DNA from: Curtobacterium luteum
GTDB taxonomy: Bacteria; Actinomycetota; Actinomycetes; Actinomycetales; Microbacteriaceae
NCBI RefSeq assembly: GCF_014646995.1
Contig: NZ_BMOI01000003.1
Coordinates: 181,108 to 245,107 of the forward strand
Direction of reading: 5' to 3'
DNA: 64,000 nucleotides
Shown here: in pieces, positions 45,839 to 53,382 of the stretch
Layout of the letters: each line of letters begins with the position of its first letter
Position numbering within the stretch: the stretch's first letter is position 1
Notes under the pieces: model-generated
What the model was told of the DNA's origin: nothing
The model's database searches: none
The model's input: only the letters and a program-made list of their open reading frames with translations
Translations under genes and position numbers: made by a program

Positions 45839-46875
45839 TTGTCGACCTCGGCGGTCTGCGGCTTGAGCAGGGTCTTGATCGCGGCGTCGTTCATGTTGTC
45901 GCGGTCGACCACGGCGACTCCGGGATCGAGGACTGCCGGCGGGATGCGTCCCTGGGAGGCCATGGCCGCTTCGACGACGCCCTGGTACCCGAGGAACCAG
46001 GGGTTCTGGACCACGAGGGCGTCGATCGTGCCGGCCTCGAGCGCGGCGTTCTCGGCCGGGTCGGAGTCGAAGGCGACCACCGGGATGGTGTCCGCTGCCT
46101 TGTTGTCCTTGATCGCCGTTGCCGCTCCGACGCCGGAGCTGTTGTTGTCCGCGAAGACACCCACCAGGTCCGAGTGGGCAGAGATGGCGTCGTTCACCTG
46201 CGACGCGGCCGTGCTGATGTCGTTGTTGTTGTAGTTCTGCAGGCTCGCGTCGATCTTCGGGCAGTCCTCGGCGAGACCGGACCGGAATCCTGCGTCGCGC
46301 TGCTGGTTCGCCTCGATGCCGGCGATCGGCGCTTCGACGAGGACCTTGCCGGTGGTCGTCCCCTGGGCGGTCAGGAGCTTGCACATCTTCTCGCCAGCGG
46401 AGGTTCCGGCGAGTTCGTTGTTGGTTCCGATGTGGCCGTCGACGTCGGCGGTGACGCGGGTGTCGGCGGTGATCACCTTGATGCCGGCTTTCCGGGCTGC
46501 GTTGACGGACGCGTTCAGGGCCTCGCCCGAGCTGGGTGCGACGACGATCGCATCCGCTCCGCGCGCCACGGAGTTCTCGACGAGCTGCACCTGGCCGGCG
46601 ATGTCGGTCTCCGATGTCGGACCGAAGGTGTTGACGTCGACTCCGTAGTCCTTGGCTGCTGCTTCCGCACCGGCGAGGAGGGTCTGCCAGTACTCGGAGT
46701 CGGTTGCCCGGATGATCACGTCGACCTTCACTCCGGCGGCCGCACCTGCGGATCCGGAGCTACGCGCGTCGGCGTTCGAGACGGTGGCTCGTCCGCCGAC
46801 GACGCCGCCGACCACTGAGACGAGTGCGATCGCCACGACGAGGGAGAGGGAGAACACGGTTCTGGTTCGCGCCAT
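45835..46875 (-). CDS. Sugar ABC transporter substrate-binding protein (RbsB type)
   Basis: A 346-residue periplasmic-binding-type protein (Peripla_BP_4). The signal sequence is hydrophobic (SLSLVVAIALVSVVGGVVGG) but lacks the lipobox cysteine usual in Gram-positive binding proteins, so anchoring is unclear. Domain features: YWQTLLAGAEAAAKDYGVDV, NSVARGADAIVVAPSSGEAL, AGIKVITADTRV and GVFADNNSSGVGAATAI, then VVAFDSDPAENAALEAGTID. The ligand is a small sugar, not identified. The ATG at 46875 has AGAAGGTC upstream. Confidence 0.92.
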   Translation of the reverse strand: MARTRTVFSLSLVVAIALVSVVGGVVGGRATVSNADARSSGSAGAAAGVKVDVIIRATDSEYWQTLLAGAEAAAKDYGVDVNTFGPTSETDIAGQVQLVENSVARGADAIVVAPSSGEALNASVNAARKAGIKVITADTRVTADVDGHIGTNNELAGTSAGEKMCKLLTAQGTTTGKVLVEAPIAGIEANQQRDAGFRSGLAEDCPKIDASLQNYNNNDISTAASQVNDAISAHSDLVGVFADNNSSGVGAATAIKDNKAADTIPVVAFDSDPAENAALEAGTIDALVVQNPWFLGYQGVVEAAMASQGRIPPAVLDPGVAVVDRDNMNDAAIKTLLKPQTAEVDK

Positions 46876-46937
46876 TGCGTTGACCTTCTGGGAGGCGCCG
46901 CACACGCTGGTGCCGCGGGGTGGGTGTGGGAGGGAGT

Positions 46938-48203
46938 TCAGTTGTTGACGGGGACGGGTTCGTCACGGATCGCGGGAGCAGCGTCGGGTGACGCCTTCTC
47001 GCCGGGGGTCTTGAGGAAGGGGGTGAGGATCGCGCTGAGGAGGTAGAACCCGGCGTAGATGCCGAGGACGCCGCCTGCGCCCAACCATCCGAAGAAGAGA
47101 CCGGCGAGGGCTGGTGCGACGAACGCGGAGAGTCCGGCTCCGAGGTTGAGGACGGACATGGCTGCGCCCTTGTTGTCCGGCGCGAGCAGCGGGAAGAGTG
47201 CGGACAGCGGCACGAAGCCGGCCATCGTCACGCCGCACAGGCAGAGCACGATCGTCATCAGGGCCACGTTGTGGCCGATGAGGTGCGGCGCGAGGAACAC
47301 CGCGACGAGCACGACGGAGTAGGCCACTCCGCCGACCCAGCCGATCGTGCGTCGCCAACCGATCTTGTCGCCGACGTAGCCGAAGAACAGGTTGGCGAAG
47401 ATCGCGACGGTGAACACGAGCGACCACATCTGCAGCCACTGTGTGGTCGTGTAGCCGAAGGACGCGAGGTAGATCGGCATGAAGACCGGCAGGCCGTACT
47501 GCGCCAACCCGTTGATCGTCTTCACGAGGAGACCGATCGAGATCGTCGGTCGTCCGATCAGGGTGACCGCCTTCGACAGCTCGCGCGCGCTGAACGGATG
47601 GATCTCCTCTGACGGGACGGTTGCCCGGTTGGCGATCGTCGCGACGAGTGCTCCGACGATGACGAAGGCCAGGCCGGTCCAGAGCACCGCGATGTGCCCG
47701 AGTGCGGGCAAGGCGAGTGACGAGTAGAACGGCCCGATGACGCTGAGGCCGAGCGAGAACATGAACCAGAACCAGCCGGCAGCGAGGCCACGGCGTTCCA
47801 GCGGGGCGCTGTAGTTGATCCAGGTCAGGAACGAGTACGCGAACAGTGGGTAGCCCAGCCCGCGGATCGCGTAGAAGACGAGCATCACCGGCCAGTTGAG
47901 CGTGGTGACGCCGAACCCGATGAACCCGACGCTGCCGATCAAGAACGCGGCGAGGGCGAGGAGCATGACCTTGCGCGGCCCCATGGTCTGCACGAGGACG
48001 CCCGAGAACCAAGCCGCGATCGCGACGGTCACTCCGTAGACCGTGATCAGGGCGGCGGTGTCGGGGACGGTGACGCCGCGTGAGACGAGCCACGGCGAGA
48101 TCCATCCTTGCTCGACGCCGTCACCCACCATGAAGAGGACGAGTCCGATGTAGCCCCAGACGAGGTTTCGGGGCAGTCCTATGCGGTCGAGGACGCGGTT
48201 CAC
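46938..48203 (-). CDS. MFS sugar/polyol transporter, RbtT/DalT/CsbX family
   Basis: A 421-residue 12-helix permease. The N-terminal NLVWGYIGLVLFMVGDGVEQ and GWISPWLVSRG are hallmarks of the RbtT/DalT/CsbX group, which moves ribitol, arabinitol and similar polyols. Other conserved parts are RGLGYPLFAYSFLTWINY, LAAGWFWFMFSLGLSVIGP, GRPTISIGLLVKTINGLAQY and NLFFGYVGDKIGWRRT. Having a secondary transporter next to a complete ABC importer is unusual; the two may serve related substrates or one may be redundant. The GTG at 48203 has GAAAGG upstream. A hairpin (48244-48273) separates it from the isomerase. Confidence 0.9.
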   Translation of the reverse strand: MNRVLDRIGLPRNLVWGYIGLVLFMVGDGVEQGWISPWLVSRGVTVPDTAALITVYGVTVAIAAWFSGVLVQTMGPRKVMLLALAAFLIGSVGFIGFGVTTLNWPVMLVFYAIRGLGYPLFAYSFLTWINYSAPLERRGLAAGWFWFMFSLGLSVIGPFYSSLALPALGHIAVLWTGLAFVIVGALVATIANRATVPSEEIHPFSARELSKAVTLIGRPTISIGLLVKTINGLAQYGLPVFMPIYLASFGYTTTQWLQMWSLVFTVAIFANLFFGYVGDKIGWRRTIGWVGGVAYSVVLVAVFLAPHLIGHNVALMTIVLCLCGVTMAGFVPLSALFPLLAPDNKGAAMSVLNLGAGLSAFVAPALAGLFFGWLGAGGVLGIYAGFYLLSAILTPFLKTPGEKASPDAAPAIRDEPVPVNN

Positions 48204-48243
48204 GAGGGAGCCTTTCTGTTCACACCATCGGGAGGAGAGGCGA

Positions 48244-48273
48244 GGCCGACCGGCGCGGGAGTGCGCGCCGGCC
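48244..48273 (-). terminator. Intra-operon hairpin between isomerase and MFS genes
   Basis: CCGGCGCG pairs with CGCGCCGG around a short loop, between the stop at 48284 and the GTG at 48203. It may trim or attenuate the transcript so that the isomerase is made in excess. Confidence 0.5.
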
Positions 48274-48283
48274 GGGATCATGG

Positions 48284-49243
48284 TCAGACGGCGAGTTCGC
48301 CCTGGTACTTCGACGAGCCGATGCCGAGGAGTTCGTTGCGCAGTCGCTGCGCTGCGATGCCGTCCTGCGAGCGGATGACCTCGGTGATGCGGTCGACACC
48401 GACGGCCTTGACCTTCTCGAAGAAGAGCTCGACGGTGGCGCGGTTGGTCTCCGCCTCGTCCTGCGCGTCCTCGCGGATCGGGAAGGTGTCGAAGTAGATG
48501 ACCCCGTCCCACTCGTGGCGGAGGAGGAAGTAGATCATCTCCATGGTCTCGAACGGGTGGATGGACCCGATCATGAGACCGTCGTCGTGCGCGTTGTTGC
48601 CGTCGTTGAGGTGGATCCCGAAGAGCTTGCCCTGCTCGAGGAGCAGCGACGCCCCGAACGCAGGCTGGTCGCCAGCCATCAGCATGTGCGCGAAGTCGAG
48701 GGTCGCCCCAAGGTTCGGGCGGTCGATGCGGGTGATGACGTCCAGCGTCTGGCCGAAGCTGTTGATCATCGAGTGCACACGCTCCTCGTACGGCTTGTAC
48801 TCGATGCTGATCCGGAAGTCCGGGCGGTGGTCGGCCAGTTCCTGGAAAGCGGACACGATGCGCTGCAGGTCAGCCGCGTAGTCCTTCTGGAACGTGAAGT
48901 CGTAGCCGTCGAATCCGAGCCAGACGGTGAGCAGGTCGCTGCCGCAGGTCGCGGCGGCGTCGATCGCGTCCTTCGCCAGGTCGATCGCCGCTCGACGGAC
49001 CGTTTCGTCCGGGTTGCTGAACTCACCGGCGACGAACTGCTTGCGGAAGCGCGTGGCGTTGCCGTTCAGCGTCAAGCCGAGTTCGTCCAGGAGCGCCTTC
49101 ATGGCCGCAGGCTCGACGCTCTCGAAGTGCTCGGGGTAGTTGAGGTCGACGTAGTCGACGCCCTCGGTCGCGGCGATGCGGCGGAGAGCAGCGGGGACAT
49201 CGCCGCCGCTGACGAAGGAGTTGAGGCGCGTTGCGAACTTCAT
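48284..49243 (-). CDS. Sugar phosphate isomerase/epimerase, TIM barrel (AP_endonuc_2 fold)
   Basis: A 319-residue xylose-isomerase-like protein. The metal/active-site residues of the family are visible in ISIEYKPYEERV (Glu), GATLDFAHMLMAG (Asp), FGIHLNDGNNAHDDG (His/Asp) and the late VIYFDTFPIRED (Asp). Members convert ketoses or epimerise sugar phosphates; the closest relatives in operons with a PfkB kinase handle ketoses and polyol breakdown products. This gene leads the operon. Leaderless: TAGCTT at 49251-49256 is seven bases before the ATG, with TTGACC 18 bases further upstream. Confidence 0.9.
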   Translation of the reverse strand: MKFATRLNSFVSGGDVPAALRRIAATEGVDYVDLNYPEHFESVEPAAMKALLDELGLTLNGNATRFRKQFVAGEFSNPDETVRRAAIDLAKDAIDAAATCGSDLLTVWLGFDGYDFTFQKDYAADLQRIVSAFQELADHRPDFRISIEYKPYEERVHSMINSFGQTLDVITRIDRPNLGATLDFAHMLMAGDQPAFGASLLLEQGKLFGIHLNDGNNAHDDGLMIGSIHPFETMEMIYFLLRHEWDGVIYFDTFPIREDAQDEAETNRATVELFFEKVKAVGVDRITEVIRSQDGIAAQRLRNELLGIGSSKYQGELAV

Positions 49244-49335
49244 GACGGCGAAGCTAGCTCGGTCTGACAACTTTGGTCAAGTTTTTTCTTTTTGCGTCTT
49301 CAACTTTGACAACGAACGTCAGATCTTCGTAGGCT
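49244..49335. promoter_or_regulatory. Divergent promoters with DeoR-type operator half-sites
   Basis: Minus strand: TTGACC (49275-49280), 18 bases, TAGCTT (49251-49256). Plus strand: TTGACA (49306-49311), 18 bases, TAGGCT (49330-49335). Both are near consensus. The motif CAACTTTG occurs in TGACAACTTTGGTCAA (49265-49280) and TTCAACTTTGACAA (about 49299-49312), so each -35 box is inside a copy. The DeoR protein at 50332 is the obvious candidate to bind here. Confidence 0.8.
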
Positions 49336-49427
49336 CACTCCCTGTCGGGCAACGCGGTCAGGGATCCGCTTGCCGCACGACCGCTCCGCGCTGGAGCATG
49401 AGCGAGCACAACGAGGTGGAGGTCCCC

Positions 49428-50345
49428 ATGGCAGGCACGGATGTCTTGGTCGTCGGGAGCGTCAATTACGACTACATCGTCACCCAGGACCGACTCCCCC
49501 GCCGCGGCGAGACCTTCGCTGCGGCCGGGGCGAAGGGGGCGTTCGGAGGGAAGGGTGCGAATCAGGCTGTCCAGGCTGCGCGACTCGGGGCGACGGTCCG
49601 GTTCATCGGCGCCTGCGGTGCTGATGGTCTGGGCCGACAGTGTCTCGACAACCTGCGGAGCCAGGGCGTGGACTGCCACATGCGGCCGACCGAAGAGTCC
49701 AGCGGGTTGGGCATCGTCCACGTGGTGGGCGAGGGCGACGTGTACGCCACCATCGTCGAGGGTGCGAACGGGGCAGTCGACCGAGGCTGGATCGATGAGA
49801 ACGCGCAGCTGTTCCAGGACGCCGGCGTGGTCGTGATCCAGAACGAGATCCCTGCCGAGGCGAACGAACGGACCGTCGAGCTGGCGGCAGCCGCTGCCGT
49901 ACCGGTCGTGTTCAACGCCGCTCCCGCTCGGCCTGTCGCCGAGCGTGTGACGCGCCGGTGCACGTGGTTCGTGGTGAACGAGGACGAGGCAAGTGCTTAC
50001 CTCGGTCGTGACCTCGGCGACGTTCGCGACGACACGGCCATGCGGCGTGCGGTGGTCGACCTGCAGCGCTTCTGCCGGGGTGTGGTCCTCACACTCGGGA
50101 GCCGTGGGTGCTACGTCGCCGACGGCACCAGTGTCCAGTTCATCGAGGCCGTCCCCACGCACGCCGTAGACTCGACCGGCGCCGGTGACTCGTTCATCGG
50201 TGCGTTCGCCGATGCGCTCGTCAACGGGTCCGACCCCGTAGCTGCCGCGGTCGATGCGACCCGTGTGGCGTCGATCACGGTCGAGGGTGTCGGTGCGCAG
50301 TCCAGCATGCCAACTCGCGAGGTGCTCACCAGTGAAGTCCTTTGA
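49428..50345 (+). CDS. PfkB-family carbohydrate kinase (ribokinase-like)
   Basis: A 305-residue sugar kinase. It begins with VLVVGSVNYDYIVTQDRLPR and has GAKGAFGGKGANQAVQAARL (PfkB signature 1, substrate lid), VVIQNEIPAEANERTVEL, and the C-terminal HAVDSTGAGDSFIGAFADAL (signature 2, with the catalytic Asp in GAGD). Length and motifs fit ribokinase and related ketose kinases rather than phosphofructokinase. The sugar is presumably the one imported by the divergent operon. The ATG at 49428 has GGTGGAGG at good spacing; an ATG 33 bases earlier is less favoured. Confidence 0.92.
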   Translation: MAGTDVLVVGSVNYDYIVTQDRLPRRGETFAAAGAKGAFGGKGANQAVQAARLGATVRFIGACGADGLGRQCLDNLRSQGVDCHMRPTEESSGLGIVHVVGEGDVYATIVEGANGAVDRGWIDENAQLFQDAGVVVIQNEIPAEANERTVELAAAAAVPVVFNAAPARPVAERVTRRCTWFVVNEDEASAYLGRDLGDVRDDTAMRRAVVDLQRFCRGVVLTLGSRGCYVADGTSVQFIEAVPTHAVDSTGAGDSFIGAFADALVNGSDPVAAAVDATRVASITVEGVGAQSSMPTREVLTSEVL

Positions 50346-51087
50346 GCGACACCAGCTGATCCTCGAACAGGCCGCCGCCGGTGATCCGGTGACGATCGAG
50401 GCGTTGATCGACGTCACGGGCGCGTCGCCGTCGACGGTACGCCGGGACATCAAGGCCCTCGAGGACACGGGCAGGATCGTGAGCTTGCGCGGGGGCGCGA
50501 TCCGGCTGGAGGACGCTGCGAGCGAGGTGCCGGTCGCGACGAAGTCCTTGATCAACCGCGCACAGAAGACCGCGATCGCCGAAGCCGCCGCCGCGCTCGT
50601 CTCCGACGGTGACACCGTCTACGTGGACTCGGGCACGACCGCGACCGAGCTCATGCGGGCGCTCCGTGGTTCGCGAGTGCACGTGATCACGTCGAACACG
50701 CATGCGCTGAACCTGCCGCTGTCGCCGGGTGTCACCGTCACGGCTCTCGGTGGGGACGTGTTGCCCGTGATCGGCTCCGTGGCCGGTCCGATCACCGATC
50801 GGGAACTCGCTGACCTGTACTTCGACAAGGCGTTCATCGGCGTGACCGGTATCGACGCGGCCGCCGGGGTGACTACGTTCGACATACGCGAGGCGAACAA
50901 GAAGCGCATCGTGCAGGCGCACAGCAAGCACACCTACGTGCTTGCGGACAGCAGCAAGTTCAACCAGGTGTCTCTCTGTCACGCGTTCACGCTTGCCGAT
51001 TGCACCGTGATCACGGACGCGGATGACGATGTCCTGCAGCACGCCGGTGCGGCCGTGATCGCACTGACGAGCAGCACGTCTTCCTGA
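50332..51087 (+). CDS. DeoR-family transcriptional regulator
   Basis: A 251-residue sugar-responsive repressor. The HTH (VTIEALIDVTGASPSTVRRD and IKALEDTGRIVSLRGGAIRL) is followed by the DeoR sensor domain with DGDTVYVDSGTTATELMRAL (sugar-phosphate-binding YVDSGTT motif), VHVITSNTHALN and FIGVTGIDAAAGVTTFD. It overlaps the kinase gene by 14 bases and should be co-transcribed with it. The phosphorylated sugar made by the kinase is the likely inducer, acting on the region at 49244-49335 (inference from family behaviour). Confidence 0.93.
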   Translation: MKSFERHQLILEQAAAGDPVTIEALIDVTGASPSTVRRDIKALEDTGRIVSLRGGAIRLEDAASEVPVATKSLINRAQKTAIAEAAAALVSDGDTVYVDSGTTATELMRALRGSRVHVITSNTHALNLPLSPGVTVTALGGDVLPVIGSVAGPITDRELADLYFDKAFIGVTGIDAAAGVTTFDIREANKKRIVQAHSKHTYVLADSSKFNQVSLCHAFTLADCTVITDADDDVLQHAGAAVIALTSSTSS

Positions 51088-51961
51088 CCTCACCGACGCG
51101 GCGGCACACCGACCGAGGACCTGCCGCCGCCCGAAGCGGAGCTGCTGCGCCCGGTCTTCCCCCTCGCCCAGACGGAGGACGTCACCGCGGCGCCTGGCAC
51201 CCTCGGCAGCAGCAACGTCGCACGAGTGGACCGCGACGCCCGGCGCGCTCGAGAGCGAGCGGGCGGCACCGGAGGCGAGGACGACGACGTCCCCAGTCGT
51301 CAGGAGCCGAGGCGCATCACCTCGACCACGAGCACCAGAACCGAACGGCGGATGGTTCTTTCGGACGTGCATCGGGGCATTCCGAACATCCAGAGGAGCG
51401 TTCGGCGTTCCTCGCGTTGTCAGTGGTCCGGAGCACACGTACCGAGTCACTTCGACACGAAGGAGGCAGTCGCCGGGAGCACCACCGAAGACACCGTCTC
51501 CGACGGCCAGCGCCCCGCCGACGTCCTGGCCTCGACCACCCCGGTGGCCGTGTACGGCTTCGCCCGAGGTCGGGCCGGACAACGCGCGCCACGTGCAGCA
51601 GCCGCACATGCAGGACGACTTCGGCAAGCCGGCGGGCCTCGTCGGGGGCGACCTCGTAGCCGACTGGCTACGTCACCGCAGCGATCGACGGTGCGGGGGC
51701 GCGCCGCGCGCCGGACCCGCCCGCGGCGCAGACCCTCCCGTGTCCACCCGAAGACGAACGAGGGCGTCAGACCCACCGCACCCGCGACGTGACCGAAGGT
51801 CCCGGTGGCCGACCGGCTTCCGTTCACGACACATGTCGGCCGCCGGCCAGCCTGTCCGGGGCTGGCGCGGCGACGCTCCCGCCACGGGGTCGGTGTCCGG
51901 TGCTACTGCCAGATTGCTTGTCCTGATGTAAGCCGAGTCTCGATGGACGATCGGCCAGCGG
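51088..51961. other. 0.9-kb interval without an intact gene, probably decayed coding DNA
   Basis: No complete gene with sensible composition is seen. A strong AGGAGG lies at about 51461-51466 followed, where a start codon should be, by GTC and then a protein-like stretch AGSTTEDTVSDGQRPADVLA. About 120 bases on, a different frame reads ARHVQQPHMQDDFGKPAGLV. This looks like a gene that lost its start codon and frame. I could not assign a family. The segment borders the IS30 element. Confidence 0.5.
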
Positions 51962-52063
51962 TCACTTCCGCCGGTTGCGGCGATCCCGGTAGAAGCCGAT
52001 TGCTACGACGACCGGCAGGATGAGCAGGCCCCACCACCAACCCTCTGCTCCTGCTGCGAACAT
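51962..52063 (-). CDS. 33-residue single-pass membrane peptide
   Basis: The frame from the ATG at 52063 encodes MFAAGAEGWWWGLLILPVVV and then AIGFYRDRRNRRK. There is a short N-terminal part with three Trp, one hydrophobic helix (about residues 10-24) and a strongly basic cytosolic tail, the layout of small regulatory membrane proteins. TAGCTT (52070-52075) ends six bases before the ATG, the same leaderless arrangement found at many genes here, which supports real expression. It is 60 bases from the end of the IS30 element, which may have removed its upstream region. Confidence 0.6.
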   Translation of the reverse strand: MFAAGAEGWWWGLLILPVVVAIGFYRDRRNRRK

Positions 52064-52069
52064 GAGCCG

Positions 52070-52075
52070 AAGCTA
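52070..52075 (-). promoter_or_regulatory. -10 box of the small membrane peptide
   Basis: TAGCTT on the minus strand with a 6-base gap to the ATG at 52063. Confidence 0.55.
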
Positions 52076-52118
52076 CGCTGCCTTGGCACGACTAGGTGTC
52101 CGATAACCGATGGCGGTT

Positions 52119-53309
52119 TCAAGGGGTCGTTGCAACGGGTGGTTGTGTCGGGTCCGACAGTAGCTGTTCAAATGCCTCGGCTGGCGTGCGGTAGTCGAGG
52201 GTCTTGCGAGGCCGTCCGTTGAGTTCGGCGGCGACTTCGAGGAGCCGTTCCGGGCTGTGGACGCTGAGGTCGGTGGACTTCGGGAAGTACTGCCGGAGCA
52301 AGCCGTTGGTGTTCTCGTTCGAGCCGCGCTGCCAGGGCTTGTGGGGGTCGCAGAAGTAGATCGCCAAGTCGGTGGCGAGGGTGATGTCCTTGTGCCGGGC
52401 AAGCTCGGTGCCCTGATCCCACGTCAACGAGCGGCGCAGGTGCTCGGGGAGGGTCTGGATGGTCGGGATCATCGCGTCACGGACGGCGTCGGCGCTGTGC
52501 CCGTTCGGCAGGTGCAGGAGCATCACGTAGCGGGTGGTGCGTTCGACGAGGGTGCCGATCGCGCTCCTGGCGTTGATACCGACGATCAGGTCCCCTTCCC
52601 AGTGCCCGGGAACAGCCCGGTCGTCGACCTCGGCGGGGCGTTCACTGATGAGGATCATGTCGCGGATCTTCGACCACGACGCCCGCCGCGGCTCGCCCCG
52701 GTGTCGGCGGATGGCGCGGCCGGTGCGGAGGTGTTTGTGGAGGTCAGCGCGCAGGTGGCCGCGGCCCTGGACGAAGAGGGACTGGTAGATCGTCTCGTGC
52801 GACACGTGCATCTCCGGCCGGTCAGGGAACGTCCGGGCCAGGTCATCACGGATCTGCTCCGGGGACCAGTTCCGCACCAACCGCAACTCCACCTGCAGGG
52901 CCAGCTCGACCCGGTCCAGCTTCCGGGGCTTGGGTCGCCGTGCTCGCTCCCGGCACCGCTGTTGGGCGGCGTAGGGACGGTAAGCGCCGCCCCTTGAGCT
53001 GTTCCGGGTGAGCTCCCTGCTGATGGTCGACGGCGCCCGACCCAGCTCAGCCGCGATCCGGCGGACCCCTGCGCCACCGAGGCGAAGGTCAGCGATCCTG
53101 AGCCGGTCCTCCTCGCTCAAGTACCGGCCCGAACGAGACGCGCGCTCGAACGGGTTCTTCCCTCGAGCGGCCTTGAACCATCGGTAGCCCTGACGCGGAT
53201 GCACGCCGACAGCATCGCAAGCAGCAGGCCTGCTCATGCCCTGTCCGAGTAGCTCCCAGAACTTAGCTTCCCGGGCACGGTGCTCCAGCCTCGATCCCAT
53301 CTGCAACAC
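52119..53309 (-). CDS. IS30-family transposase
   Basis: A DDE transposase of 396 residues (ATG at 53300 would give 393). The N-terminal HTH (EDRLRIADLRLGGAGVRRIA then LGRAPSTISRELTRN) is typical of IS30. The catalytic triad is visible: Asp in VPGHWEGDLIVGINARSA, Asp in SLTWDQGTELARH and Glu in RGSNENTNGLLRQYFPKSTD. Length and motifs indicate an active enzyme. Its stop codon lies at the very edge of the element: the last codons are in the inverted repeat and TGA is at or beyond the IS boundary. Confidence 0.95.
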   Translation of the reverse strand: MLQMGSRLEHRAREAKFWELLGQGMSRPAACDAVGVHPRQGYRWFKAARGKNPFERASRSGRYLSEEDRLRIADLRLGGAGVRRIAAELGRAPSTISRELTRNSSRGGAYRPYAAQQRCRERARRPKPRKLDRVELALQVELRLVRNWSPEQIRDDLARTFPDRPEMHVSHETIYQSLFVQGRGHLRADLHKHLRTGRAIRRHRGEPRRASWSKIRDMILISERPAEVDDRAVPGHWEGDLIVGINARSAIGTLVERTTRYVMLLHLPNGHSADAVRDAMIPTIQTLPEHLRRSLTWDQGTELARHKDITLATDLAIYFCDPHKPWQRGSNENTNGLLRQYFPKSTDLSVHSPERLLEVAAELNGRPRKTLDYRTPAEAFEQLLSDPTQPPVATTP

Positions 53310-53339
53310 TCCGATTCACGGTGCTGTTGCAACGACCGG
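52123..53339. mobile_element. IS30-family insertion sequence
   Basis: The core GGTCGTTGCAAC at 52125-52136 recurs inverted at 53326-53337, with adjacent bases extending the match. Between them lies one intact transposase gene on the minus strand. GG occurs just outside both ends, compatible with a short target duplication. It has inserted between the 33-residue peptide gene and the M23 peptidase. Confidence 0.85.
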
Positions 53340-53382
53340 CTGAACCCAAGGATGGCTGGCCGGACATCACTGGGGCCAGGTG

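Noticed and set aside
51226..51792. A 188-codon plus-strand frame in the decayed region
   Set aside because: Only parts look protein-like and in different frames; the start region has no ribosome site. I treat the interval as decayed.
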